Positions 14,860-21,218 of a DNA stretch of 64,000 bases are shown one piece after another. The first letter of the stretch is position 1; every line of letters starts with the position of its first letter. The DNA comes from CAZQBY01 sp964540655 (GTDB lineage Archaea > Altiarchaeota > Altiarchaeia > JAFGQM01), in contig CAZINR010000002.1 of assembly GCA_964540655.1 (NCBI GenBank), positions 7,582 through 71,581 on the forward strand, given 5' to 3'. Made by a program: the position numbers and the translations under genes. The notes below the pieces were generated by a model. That model searched no databases. It saw nothing but the letters and a program-made list of their open reading frames with translations, and was not told the origin of the DNA.

Positions 14860-15807
14860 ATGCCCAAAAAGAAGCCGGAGAAACTCAGGCAGTACCATGG
14901 CCCCATAGAGAAGGGTCCCGACGGCAAGTACTATGTTGCGAAGCCGAAGCCAAAGAAAAAGCCCAAGAAAAAAACCCCCGAGCAGAAGAAGGCCCCCGGC
15001 GCCAAATTCGTCCCCCTAACCTTCTCCGAGGGCGGGGTCAGGAGGGGCAGAGACCGGGGAGTGCATCTCTCGGATATGCTTGTCGATAAGAGGGTGATGC
15101 GCCGCCATTACAAGGACGTTCTGGCGGACAGGGTCTACAACGCTGTCTTCTTCAACGGAAAAAAGCTGACCGACCACCCCTGGGAAGGGGATTTCAAGGA
15201 TTACGTCCGCCGACACCTCGGCAATTACAGGAACTACCGCAAGATGCTGGTAAGGGCCCTCGTGGCGCGCGAGGTCCTGATGAGGGGCGCCAGCAGCAAG
15301 ACGGAAGCCGCCGAGCGATTCGGCGACCAGATAAAGACCCAAAGGGCCCGGCTCGCAGAGATCTCCAGCGCTCTGAGTGATCTAGAAGAGGTCGGCCTGG
15401 TGACGACTATAGACGACGTCTTTCATGTCAGCAGGGAATTCCACGCCGACCGCGCTTCACTGAACTCCCAGGTGCAGGCCGCTAACGAGAGGAAGGGCAG
15501 GTTCAAATCCAAGCCCGGGAAGCCCGCGGGCGACATCAGAGCCCGCCGGAGGGCCGAGCTCAAGAGGCGGGGCCTGCTGCAGCATGTCAGAAAGGTGTCG
15601 CCTAAAAAAGCCCTCCACAGGGCCCGCATGTTCGACCTCTACGGCAGAAAAGTCGAGCCGGACAAGCTCGGATGGAGCGACAGGAGGCTGGTCGCATATC
15701 TCGAGGGCATGGAGCTGCCGCCCAAGCAAGGGCTGCATGCGCGCCCCAGGCACAGGACGCATTTCGGGCCAGGAATGGAGTTCCATGACGAAGGTCCCGA
15801 ATTCTGA
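14860..15807 (+). CDS. Basic protein with predicted winged-helix region, unknown
   Basis: About 315 aa from ATG 14860 (a TTG lies at 14851). The N-terminal 50 residues are Lys/Pro rich and probably disordered. Residues about 100-200 are helical, with KTEAAERFGDQIKTQRARLAEISSALSDLEEVGLVTTIDDVFHV, which reads as a winged helix. The C-terminus is Arg rich. Nucleic-acid binding is likely from charge and fold; no family is recognised. It is followed by a second, smaller basic protein of similar design (15840-16205). The GC content is typical of the chromosome, so it is outside the cassette array. Confidence 0.65.
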   Translation: MPKKKPEKLRQYHGPIEKGPDGKYYVAKPKPKKKPKKKTPEQKKAPGAKFVPLTFSEGGVRRGRDRGVHLSDMLVDKRVMRRHYKDVLADRVYNAVFFNGKKLTDHPWEGDFKDYVRRHLGNYRNYRKMLVRALVAREVLMRGASSKTEAAERFGDQIKTQRARLAEISSALSDLEEVGLVTTIDDVFHVSREFHADRASLNSQVQAANERKGRFKSKPGKPAGDIRARRRAELKRRGLLQHVRKVSPKKALHRARMFDLYGRKVEPDKLGWSDRRLVAYLEGMELPPKQGLHARPRHRTHFGPGMEFHDEGPEF

Positions 15808-15839
15808 CCTTTTTTAACTTTAAACTTAACTTAGTGCGA

Positions 15840-16205
15840 ATGCCCCGAGAAGGCAAACCTCACGGAAAAGGCATCCCAAAAGGCAGGTCTCCCGGCCGCC
15901 ACGGGGAGGAGTTTGGAAGCAGAGCTCGCGGTTCGAGGGGCAAAAAGCGGCACCCGTTCCTTGCAGCTGTGGATCGCCTCGAGGCCGGCAGGGGCCTTTC
16001 GCCATCCCAGCTGGAAACTGTGAGGGGCATTGCACTCTCGGTCTTCGAATCCCGGGATCAGCGGCTTCCGGCGGAAGAGGTTTTAGTCCGGCACGGCGTC
16101 AGGGACCGACGGAGGCAAAAAGAGGTTCTGACCGTATTGAACGACCTCGGCTTGCTCAAGAAGGCGCACGGGCATCTGACCATACCCGAGTGGCACCGCG
16201 AGTGA
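15840..16205 (+). CDS. Small basic winged-helix-like protein, unknown
   Basis: 121 aa from ATG 15840 (a GTG at 15834 is possible). The first 45 residues are Gly/Arg/Lys rich; the remainder (LSPSQLETVRGIALSVFESR, then RRRQKEVLTVLNDLGLLKKAHGHLTIPEW) resembles a winged helix whose wing is the last strands. The composition and layout repeat those of the upstream gene at 14860, so the two may be related or work together. It converges on the histidine phosphatase at 16212 with a 6-bp gap. Confidence 0.6.
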   Translation: MPREGKPHGKGIPKGRSPGRHGEEFGSRARGSRGKKRHPFLAAVDRLEAGRGLSPSQLETVRGIALSVFESRDQRLPAEEVLVRHGVRDRRRQKEVLTVLNDLGLLKKAHGHLTIPEWHRE

Positions 16206-16211
16206 TCCTTG

Positions 16212-16799
16212 TCAGAATAGCCCCAGAACCTTGCCCCCCTCCAGCCGTATCTCCTCGGCGGATATCTTGTCCACCTCGAGGGCTATGTACTTCGAATAGT
16301 CGGGCACCTTCTTGCAGGCCTCCTCGCACGGGATGTCCAGGAAGAGCGACAGCATCGCCATTATCGGGCACCGGTGGCTCACCACCAGCACCGTGTCGTT
16401 CAGGTGCCTTGAGTAGAGCTCTTCAACGAACCCTTTAACCCTCTTCTTCAGCTCGCCGAACTCCTCGCCGCCGGGAGCGTCCCGGTCGCAGAGGCTGAGA
16501 TACTCGTCCCAGCACTCGCTGTGATGCTTGCCCTGATGAGAGCCATAGTCCCTCTCCCGCAGCCTGTCCCTCAGCTCGTAGTCCACCCCTTTGTGATGCC
16601 TGGCTATGATGTCGGCCGTCTCGACGGACCGCTCCAAATCGCTGACGTACATCACGTCTATCCTGACGTGCTTCAGCTCGTCCGCCAGCTTCTCAGTCTC
16701 CCTCCCCCCGTTCTTCGAGAGGCCTCCGTCCAGCTGCCCCTGTATTATCCCCTTCTCGGACCTCTCGGTCTTTCCGTGCCTAACCAAGATTGCTCTCAT
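16212..16799 (-). CDS. Histidine phosphatase superfamily protein (phosphoglycerate mutase-like)
   Basis: 195 aa, full length. The catalytic histidine lies in LVRHGKTERS at the N-terminus, the second arginine/Glu region in LRERDYGSHQGK, and the second catalytic histidine in VVSHRCPI. The family transfers phosphate through phosphohistidine; substrates range from 3-phosphoglycerate to adenosylcobalamin phosphate and phosphoproteins. The DYGxxxGK string is common in broad-specificity members. It stands alone between genes of unknown role. A remnant of a different family member is at 5578. Confidence 0.88.
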   Translation of the reverse strand: MRAILVRHGKTERSEKGIIQGQLDGGLSKNGGRETEKLADELKHVRIDVMYVSDLERSVETADIIARHHKGVDYELRDRLRERDYGSHQGKHHSECWDEYLSLCDRDAPGGEEFGELKKRVKGFVEELYSRHLNDTVLVVSHRCPIMAMLSLFLDIPCEEACKKVPDYSKYIALEVDKISAEEIRLEGGKVLGLF

Positions 16800-16918
16800 C
16801 CCCGTTCTTCCGCTAATATTAACGTCAGTTATACAAAAAGATGGGGCATTTGGTTTAATTTCTCAACTTCAGACTTGCTAAAAGAATTTTAATTCTTTCA
16901 AGTGTTATATCCATCAGA

Positions 16919-17374
16919 ATGCCCGCAAGAGCCAAGCGCAGCCTTACACACCCCAAATGGCTCAAGCTACTCGACAAGATAAGTCCGGAGGCGAAGAAAT
17001 CGGGAAGATGCGCGCAGTTCGTCAGAGAAGCCGCCGAGCACCTCTATGACATGCGGTACAAACGCGGGCATGCCTGGGAGATGGCCGAGAGGAACCGCAG
17101 CGTCTGGAGGCGGGTTGAAGGGGGCCGAAGGCCGGAGCTCCGCCCAGGACAGATATTGGGATTGTTCTTCCCGGACACGGAGGAGAGGCCCAAGGGCCGG
17201 GAGTACACGCACATGGCGCTTTACACAGGCAACGGTACCATAGTCCACAATTTCCTGGGGACGCTGCTCCACGAGCGCCTCGATGATTTCGTGCGCCGGT
17301 CGGGATGTGATTTGAGAGAAATCATAGCGCTCAGGAAGGAACATAAAGCTAAAAGGAGGGGTCCCGAAAGCTGA
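16919..17374 (+). CDS. NlpC/P60- or CHAP-like cysteine peptidase/amidase
   Basis: 151 aa. The probable nucleophile is in GRCAQFVREAAEHLYDM (Cys at the start of a helix, as in papain-fold amidases), with the catalytic His in YTHMALYTGNGTIVHNF followed by a second polar residue. A strand with RPGQILGLFFPD precedes the His strand, matching NlpC/P60 and CHAP order. No signal peptide is seen. Such enzymes cut peptide bonds in peptidoglycan or act as amidases or toxins. It is next to a Tat-exported lytic transglycosylase on the opposite strand. The function in an archaeon is unclear; attack on bacterial walls is one possibility. Confidence 0.65.
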   Translation: MPARAKRSLTHPKWLKLLDKISPEAKKSGRCAQFVREAAEHLYDMRYKRGHAWEMAERNRSVWRRVEGGRRPELRPGQILGLFFPDTEERPKGREYTHMALYTGNGTIVHNFLGTLLHERLDDFVRRSGCDLREIIALRKEHKAKRRGPES

Positions 17375-17416
17375 CTGGTCCCAGAAGCCCGCCAGCGACA
17401 TTTACATGCTAGGCAC

Positions 17417-18676
17417 TTAGAACTCGCTCTCCACGATGTCGAGAGCCGCGTCGCAGTATTTCAGCCTCCTGTTAACCGCTTTCTTCCCTCCCTTTGGAAG
17501 GATGTACCCAGGCCGTTCTTCTATCTGCCCCCGGGCCAGCCCCCGGGCCTTGTCGTAGTAATATCGGGAAAGGACCAGAAACCTCTCGTTGTTCTCCGGC
17601 GCGCTCTTGTAAAGCTCATAAGCTGCGTCGCCCATCCGCTGGTTGAACATGTAGTTGTCGGAGGCGAATGCATCTCGATTGCCCGGGAAGTCATTGAACC
17701 GTGTCTTTGCATGCTGCCTGACGCTCCAAGCCTCGTCTTCATACCTTTTAATGCCTCTTCCCTCAACCTTCTCCATCTTCGGCGCGGAGGCCGTAGCCAC
17801 CTTGATCTCGTCCTTCTCCGGTTCCTTCTCCTTCTCCGGCCCGGCCTCTTCGACCTTGCCGCCCTCGTGCAGCCTTTTGTAAGCCAGGACCTTGTAGGAA
17901 TAGGCGGGAGACTGGCGTATGTAATAAGGCCCCTTCATCACCGGCTTCTGCCATCTCTTCCAGTCGCCGGCGTATTTGGTTGTCATGTAGTGGAACAGCC
18001 CCTCTCCGCCGTGCTTGGCATGCTCATCCACCTCCTTGCGCACGCTATTCTCTTTGTTCATGACCTCCATCGCCCTCTGCATGTGGTGCTCGCCCGAGTT
18101 GAAGGCGTTGATTACCGCGAGGTGGAGGAACCGGTCGTCCTTCAGGCCGTACCTCTTTTTGATGGCCCTGTAGTTGGGGTCCTTTGATAGTTTCCGGTAG
18201 ATGTCCTCGAAGTACCTGACCGCCGCTTTTGTCGCCTTCTTCGGGTCCCGCCGGTGGTCGAACTTCTTGCCCACCAGCCCGTACCTCCTGCCCGTGCTAC
18301 TCATGAACTGCCACATCCCCACGGCTCCGGCGCTGCTCTTGGCCGAGGTCCTGAAGGCGGACTCCACGAACGGGACATAGGGCAGGGTCTTCTTGAGGTA
18401 GTCGGGCAGCACCCTGGAAGCGGAGAATGCCTGCTTGGCGTGCTGGAGCCTGGTGGGTTCGCCGGGCGCGACCATCTGCAAAGCCAGCTCCCGAGCCGCG
18501 CTGTAGTGCTTCTCGTGGCGGGCCGCGGTCCTGGAGACGCGCTCCCTGAAGCCCTTGTGGCCCTCAAGCTCGCTCTTTCCGAATGCTTTTCCGGCCGCGA
18601 GAGCTCCGATTCCGGCCGCAGCTCTCCTGAGGAAGCTTCTTCTCGTGACTGCGGGTGCCAGCCTTCTTGCGGGCAT
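17417..18676 (-). CDS. Tat-exported lytic transglycosylase (SLT domain)
   Basis: 419 aa. The N-terminus has a twin-arginine signal (TRRSFLRRAAAGIGALAAG). The SLT domain at about residues 90-220 shows VPFVESAFRTSAKSSAGAVG with the catalytic glutamate, MWQFM, and FNSGEHHMQRAM near its end, which are the ES, GLMQ-like and AYN-like motifs of family 1 transglycosylases. The C-terminal 200 residues hold a Lys/Glu-rich linker and a tail resembling the beginning of a repeat-poor helical domain. Lytic transglycosylases cleave the MurNAc-GlcNAc bond of murein, a polymer archaea lack, so the substrate is probably bacterial or a different wall glycan. Confidence 0.82.
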   Translation of the reverse strand: MPARRLAPAVTRRSFLRRAAAGIGALAAGKAFGKSELEGHKGFRERVSRTAARHEKHYSAARELALQMVAPGEPTRLQHAKQAFSASRVLPDYLKKTLPYVPFVESAFRTSAKSSAGAVGMWQFMSSTGRRYGLVGKKFDHRRDPKKATKAAVRYFEDIYRKLSKDPNYRAIKKRYGLKDDRFLHLAVINAFNSGEHHMQRAMEVMNKENSVRKEVDEHAKHGGEGLFHYMTTKYAGDWKRWQKPVMKGPYYIRQSPAYSYKVLAYKRLHEGGKVEEAGPEKEKEPEKDEIKVATASAPKMEKVEGRGIKRYEDEAWSVRQHAKTRFNDFPGNRDAFASDNYMFNQRMGDAAYELYKSAPENNERFLVLSRYYYDKARGLARGQIEERPGYILPKGGKKAVNRRLKYCDAALDIVESEF

Positions 18677-18739
18677 GGGTTGTTATCGGGTTCAAGGCTT
18701 AAATATCTTATGTGCGAATCACTAGCTGGAAAGCTCGAC

Positions 18740-18960
18740 TGCGGCCGCCGGGGAAATTTTGAAAGGTTTTCGGTTTTGAGTTTTCGGGTTTGTCTAAGGG
18801 AAGCCCAGTTTACAGTTCTGGGTCCTGAGTTTCGCATTTAGCGAAACTGGGCGCGAAGGTATGTAGGACCTTGCGCGCAACTTGCTTTGTGGCAAGTTCG
18901 CGCACAGTTCGCTTCGCGAACTTCGTGTTCCTGTTACGCTCCAGCCACTTAAAGAAACTA
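18740..18960. repeat. Core + right arm, distal end of Gly array
   Basis: Core 18740-18752, then GGAAATTTTGAAAGG, TTTTCGGTTTTGAGTTTTCGG and GGGAAGCCCAGTTTACAGTT, shared with 19518 onward. A stem GAGTTTCGC/GCGAAACT precedes the paired bulged hairpin at 18850-18907 (GCGC-G-AAGGT/ACCTT-GCGC, GCGC-AACTTGC/GCAAGTT-C-GCGC), and a further stem CAC-AGTTCGC/GCGAACT...GTG follows. No left arm precedes this copy. Confidence 0.8.
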
Positions 18961-18970
18961 AAAAGAAAAA

Positions 18971-19192
18971 CTAATCCAAAAGCTCCAAGAACTCCTCAAC
19001 CTTTAACTCTGCCTGCTTGATAATACTCATTACAGTCTTAATGCTCAGTTCGCCTTTAGCAGGGATTGTAGCAGGAGGCTTGGTTGGGTGCCTCATTCTA
19101 ACATGCGAACCTCTTTGTCTAACAAACTCATAACCGAGTTTACTTAGGGCTTTGATTGCGTCTTTTCCAGAAATAACAGGTATCCGCCTCAT
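18971..19192 (-). CDS. hicA: HicA-type mRNA interferase toxin
   Basis: 73 aa with the HicA/YcfA double-stranded-RNA-binding-like fold. GKDAIKALSKLGYEFVRQRGSHVRMRHP carries the catalytic histidine in GSHVRM, followed by IPAKGELSIKTVMSIIKQAEL. HicA cleaves mRNA independently of the ribosome and is neutralised by HicB. Its start overlaps the HicB stop by 4 bp. It is cargo of the first unit of the tRNA-Gly array. Confidence 0.93.
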   Translation of the reverse strand: MRRIPVISGKDAIKALSKLGYEFVRQRGSHVRMRHPTKPPATIPAKGELSIKTVMSIIKQAELKVEEFLELLD

Positions 19193-19410
19193 GCCGGCAT
19201 TGCTAGTTTTTGTAGCTTAGGTGGCGTGGGAGCTTGAATCGGTATCCCTTCTTCTCTTAGGCCCTCTAAATGTAAGTCTAAAGCCTCCCTCATATTGGCT
19301 AGGGCTTCTTTCTCAGTCTTACCCTGCGTTACGCAAATGCCCGGCAAGCCTGGCACTGTGGCGACATAATATCCGTCTTCGGATTTCTCTAAGAGGACTG
19401 TAAATTCCAT
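19189..19410 (-). CDS. hicB: HicB-type antitoxin
   Basis: 73 aa. FTVLLEKSEDGYYVATVPGLPGICVTQG is the HicB partial RNase H-like fold with the conserved DGYYVATVPGLPG; TEKEALANMREALDLHLE is the following helix. It lacks the C-terminal DNA-binding domain that longer HicB proteins have, so autorepression may need another factor. It precedes HicA on the same transcript (order hicB-hicA, reverse of the commonest bacterial order but frequent in archaea). A TATA-like TTAAAGATT lies upstream. Confidence 0.92.
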   Translation of the reverse strand: MEFTVLLEKSEDGYYVATVPGLPGICVTQGKTEKEALANMREALDLHLEGLREEGIPIQAPTPPKLQKLAMPA

Positions 19411-19451
19411 TTTTGTGCAGTAATTAGAAGGTTGGACTAAAAGAATCTTTA

Positions 19452-19640
19452 ACCGCCGGCCCCATTAACCAAAACTGAAAACCGCAGACTGAAGACTGCT
19501 TTCGAAGAAAGCTTGAGTGCGGCCGCCGGGGAAATTTTGAAAGGTTCTCGGTTTTGAGTTTTCGGTTTTGTCTAAGGGAAGCCCAGTTTACAGTTCTGGG
19601 TTTCCTGGCCCGTTCTGATTTTCTAGAGGCTTTCCAAAGA
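19452..19640. repeat. Left arm + core + right arm junction (Gly copy 2)
   Basis: The left arm has CCGCCGGCCCCATTAA, AAAACTGAAAACCGCAGACTG, AAGACTG and the hairpin CTTTCGAAGAAAG; core 19518-19530. The right arm repeats GGAAATTTTGAAAGG, TTTTGAGTTTTCGGTTTTG and GGGAAGCCCAGTTTACAGTT of the distal copy with few changes, then diverges at about 19608. Confidence 0.8.
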
Positions 19641-19642
19641 AA

Positions 19643-19673
19643 GGTTTTTATCCTTAATGTATCAAAATGATAC
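19643..19673 (+). promoter_or_regulatory. TATA box and palindromic operator of the RHH/RelE pair
   Basis: GTTTTTATCC (about 19643-19652) is the TATA-like element. GTATCAAAATGATAC at 19659-19673 is a perfect 6-bp inverted repeat (GTATCA/TGATAC) with a 3-nt centre, ending 4 nt before the ATG at 19677. A ribbon-helix-helix antitoxin encoded directly downstream would be expected to bind it and repress its own promoter. Confidence 0.6.
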
Positions 19674-19676
19674 ACT

Positions 19677-19943
19677 ATGGAAAACGCAAGAGTGAATATT
19701 GTACTGCCTAAGAAGATGTATGCGTCCGTGAATAAGTTAGTGGACATGGGGTATTACAAATCGTTTTCCGAGGCAGTCCGAACAGGTTTGAGGGATGAGG
19801 TTATGAAGTATCAGGTCCCCACGGCAGATCTTACAGAGTCCGAGTTGAAGGAAATCAATGAAGGATTTGCAGATATAGACGCAGGTCGAACGAAGTCCGC
19901 CACCGAGCTAGCAAAGGAGCTTGGATATGACGTTCAGTGTTGA
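19677..19943 (+). CDS. Ribbon-helix-helix antitoxin
   Basis: 88 aa. The RHH domain ARVNIVLPKKMYASVNKLVD with MGYYKSFSEAVRTGLRDEV parallels the antitoxin at 10138 in the tRNA-Tyr array. The acidic C-terminus (TESELKEINEGFADID) would embrace the toxin. A perfect palindrome directly upstream is the likely operator. It overlaps the toxin gene by 17 bp. Confidence 0.85.
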   Translation: MENARVNIVLPKKMYASVNKLVDMGYYKSFSEAVRTGLRDEVMKYQVPTADLTESELKEINEGFADIDAGRTKSATELAKELGYDVQC

Positions 19944-20181
19944 GTTCACCAACAAGGCGGAAAAGAACCTGAAGAAAATCCCTGAACCGTTTAGAAAGAA
20001 ACTGTTTATAGCAGCCGTCGCTCTGAGTAAGAATCCTTATCCTCGAGGATTGGAGAAGTTGACCGATAGGGGGGATACCTATAGGATCCGAATTGGACAA
20101 TACAGAATGGTTTGGTTCGTTAACAAGAAGGCAGACCTGATCCAGATAGTTAATATCGATAAGCGACCCAAAGTATATTAG
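19927..20181 (+). CDS. RelE/ParE-type toxin
   Basis: 84 aa from ATG 19927. FTNKAEKNLKKIPEPFRKKLFIAAVAL forms the helical hairpin; GLEKLTDRGDTYRIRIGQYR, MVWFVNKKADLIQIVNI and DKRPKVY are the sheet with the characteristic YRIRIGQYR and terminal K-x-Y of RelE. A complete TA unit lies between cores 19518 and 20247. Relative to 10392 and 10873 it is a different sequence subfamily, so the arrays have collected several TA types independently. Confidence 0.9.
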   Translation: MTFSVEFTNKAEKNLKKIPEPFRKKLFIAAVALSKNPYPRGLEKLTDRGDTYRIRIGQYRMVWFVNKKADLIQIVNIDKRPKVY

Positions 20182-20259
20182 GTCCGTCGGCCTCATTAAG
20201 AAGACCGGGAACCAAGACTAAAGACTGCTTTCGAAGAAAGCTTGAATGCGGCCGCCGGA
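20182..20259. repeat. Left arm + core (Gly copy 3)
   Basis: The left arm begins right at the toxin stop: CCGTCGGCCTCATTAAG, AAGACCGGGAACCAAGAC, TAAAGACTGC and the CTTTCGAAGAAAG hairpin; core-like 20247-20259 with A instead of the last G. Confidence 0.78.
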
Positions 20260-20338
20260 TGGCAAGGTGGACACGGCCTCCAGGCATATGACCTTGCCAG
20301 TAGCGGGCGCACCGGGGCTAAGCCGAGAGAAAGTAAGG
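20247..20338. repeat. 92-bp gene-less unit next to tRNA-Gly
   Basis: It starts with a tRNA-Gly core and runs to the intact tRNA. It contains a perfect 8-bp stem GGCAAGGT/ACCTTGCC (20261-20268 with 20291-20298) and then GGGCTAAGCCGAGAGAAAGTAAGG before the tRNA 3' end. Size, stem position and the trailing GCTAAGCC word parallel the 94-bp unit at tRNA-Arg (46461-46554). Confidence 0.65.
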
Positions 20339-20457
20339 TGCGGCCGCCGGGATTCGAACCCGGGTTCTGGGCTTTCTCCACGCTTTCTTTTCATCGACTT
20401 TTCTTTTGAAAAGATCGTGTGGAAGGCCCAAGTGATACCAGACTACACCACGGCCGC
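20339..20457 (-). tRNA. tRNA-Gly (UCC) with intron
   Basis: Minus strand: acceptor GCGGCCG/CGGCCGC with discriminator A, D-arm GUG-UAGUCUGGUAU-CAC, anticodon stem UGGGC/GCCCA around CUUCCA (anticodon UCC), T-arm CCGGG-UUCGAAU-CCCGG. An insertion of about 44 nt after position 37 is the intron. The 13 nt from 73 to 61 are the repeated core. Directly upstream (20461-20500) the spacer holds GGTCTTGAGTTTTCAGTCTTCCGTC, a word of the cassette-arm type, so arm-like sequence flanks both ends of this tRNA. Confidence 0.92.
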
Positions 20458-20528
20458 AAGCGGTCTTGAGTTTTCAGTCTTCCGTCCTCTGACGAAGGCG
20501 CTTAGTTAGAATATTCCGGAATAAAAGA

Positions 20529-21191
20529 TTAATATCCTGGGAAGTTCTCTTTCTTGAAGCCCTTGACGCCGAGGCCCCCCACCACCCCGGTCATCGCCTC
20601 CACCATCTTCGGAGGGCCGGCGGTGTAGAAGACCCTTTCCTTGTAGTCGGGCACTTCCTCCTTAACCATGGCTTCGTCTATTCGGCCCCGCCTTCCGCTC
20701 CAGGATTCGTCGTCTCCTGTCAGTGTGTAAACCACCTTTATGTTCTCCCTCCCGCTGAACTCATCCAGATCTTCTTTGAACGGGATGTCGCTGTCGCGGC
20801 TGCTGTAGAGTAGCACGACGTCTTTGTCCGACCCTGTGTCAGAGATGTACTTCAGCATGCTCCTGAACGGCGTTATCCCTATCCCGCCGGTCAGGAAGGC
20901 GATTTTCTTCTCCCCACCCATGACGAACTCGCCGCTCGGGTTCTCCACAACCGCATCGTCGCCCGGCTTGAGCCTCTTCAGAGCCTGCGAGTAGTCGGAG
21001 TCGCTCAGCTTCTTGGTGAACTCCACGAAACCCTTCTCGGTGGGAGAGGACGAAAAAGAGAAGTGCTTGGTCTTGTCCCCCTCCAAAGTCACGAAAAAGA
21101 ACTGCCCTGCCTTGTAGTCCATGTCTCCCTCGAACCGGAAGCTCTTTATGCCCCCGGCCCTCTCGATTATCTCCTTGACGCGCGTTTCCAT
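20529..21191 (-). CDS. Ferredoxin-NADP reductase-like flavoprotein
   Basis: 220 aa, FNR superfamily. The FAD-binding barrel ends with HFSFSSSP (the RxYS-type flavin motif with His/Phe substitutions), and the NAD(P) domain has FLTGGIGITPFRSM and YTAGPPKMVEAM. No ferredoxin or heme domain is attached, so it should exchange electrons with a separate carrier. It lies between tRNA-Gly and a MATE exporter on the same strand, with no evident operon logic. Confidence 0.88.
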   Translation of the reverse strand: METRVKEIIERAGGIKSFRFEGDMDYKAGQFFFVTLEGDKTKHFSFSSSPTEKGFVEFTKKLSDSDYSQALKRLKPGDDAVVENPSGEFVMGGEKKIAFLTGGIGITPFRSMLKYISDTGSDKDVVLLYSSRDSDIPFKEDLDEFSGRENIKVVYTLTGDDESWSGRRGRIDEAMVKEEVPDYKERVFYTAGPPKMVEAMTGVVGGLGVKGFKKENFPGY

Positions 21192-21218
21192 TGCCAGGTT
21201 AATTATAAGATCCCTTGA

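Larger units (their letters stand above)
18740..20351. mobile_element. tRNA-Gly-anchored gene cassette array (three units)
   Basis: The 13-mer TGCGGCCGCCGGG, which is tRNA-Gly positions 73 to 61, occurs at 18740, 19518 and 20339 (the intact gene), and with a final A at 20247, all in one orientation. Units are 778 bp (HicAB), 729 bp (RHH antitoxin plus RelE toxin) and 92 bp (no gene). Left arms at 19452 and 20182 (CCG.CGGCC.CATTAA, AAGACTGAAGACTGC, CTTTCGAAGAAAG) resemble those of the tRNA-Tyr array although the core is different. The right arms of the first two units are nearly identical to each other over about 85 bp. Confidence 0.84.

Noticed and set aside
6522..20351. Classical integron with attC sites and IntI
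   Set aside because: There is no integrase gene, the core is a tRNA end rather than the RYYYAAC/GTTRRRY sites, and cassette orientation is mixed. The bulged hairpins are only an analogy.
6522..20351. Insertion sequences or transposons
   Set aside because: No transposase frame, terminal inverted repeats or target duplications apart from the tRNA-derived cores.
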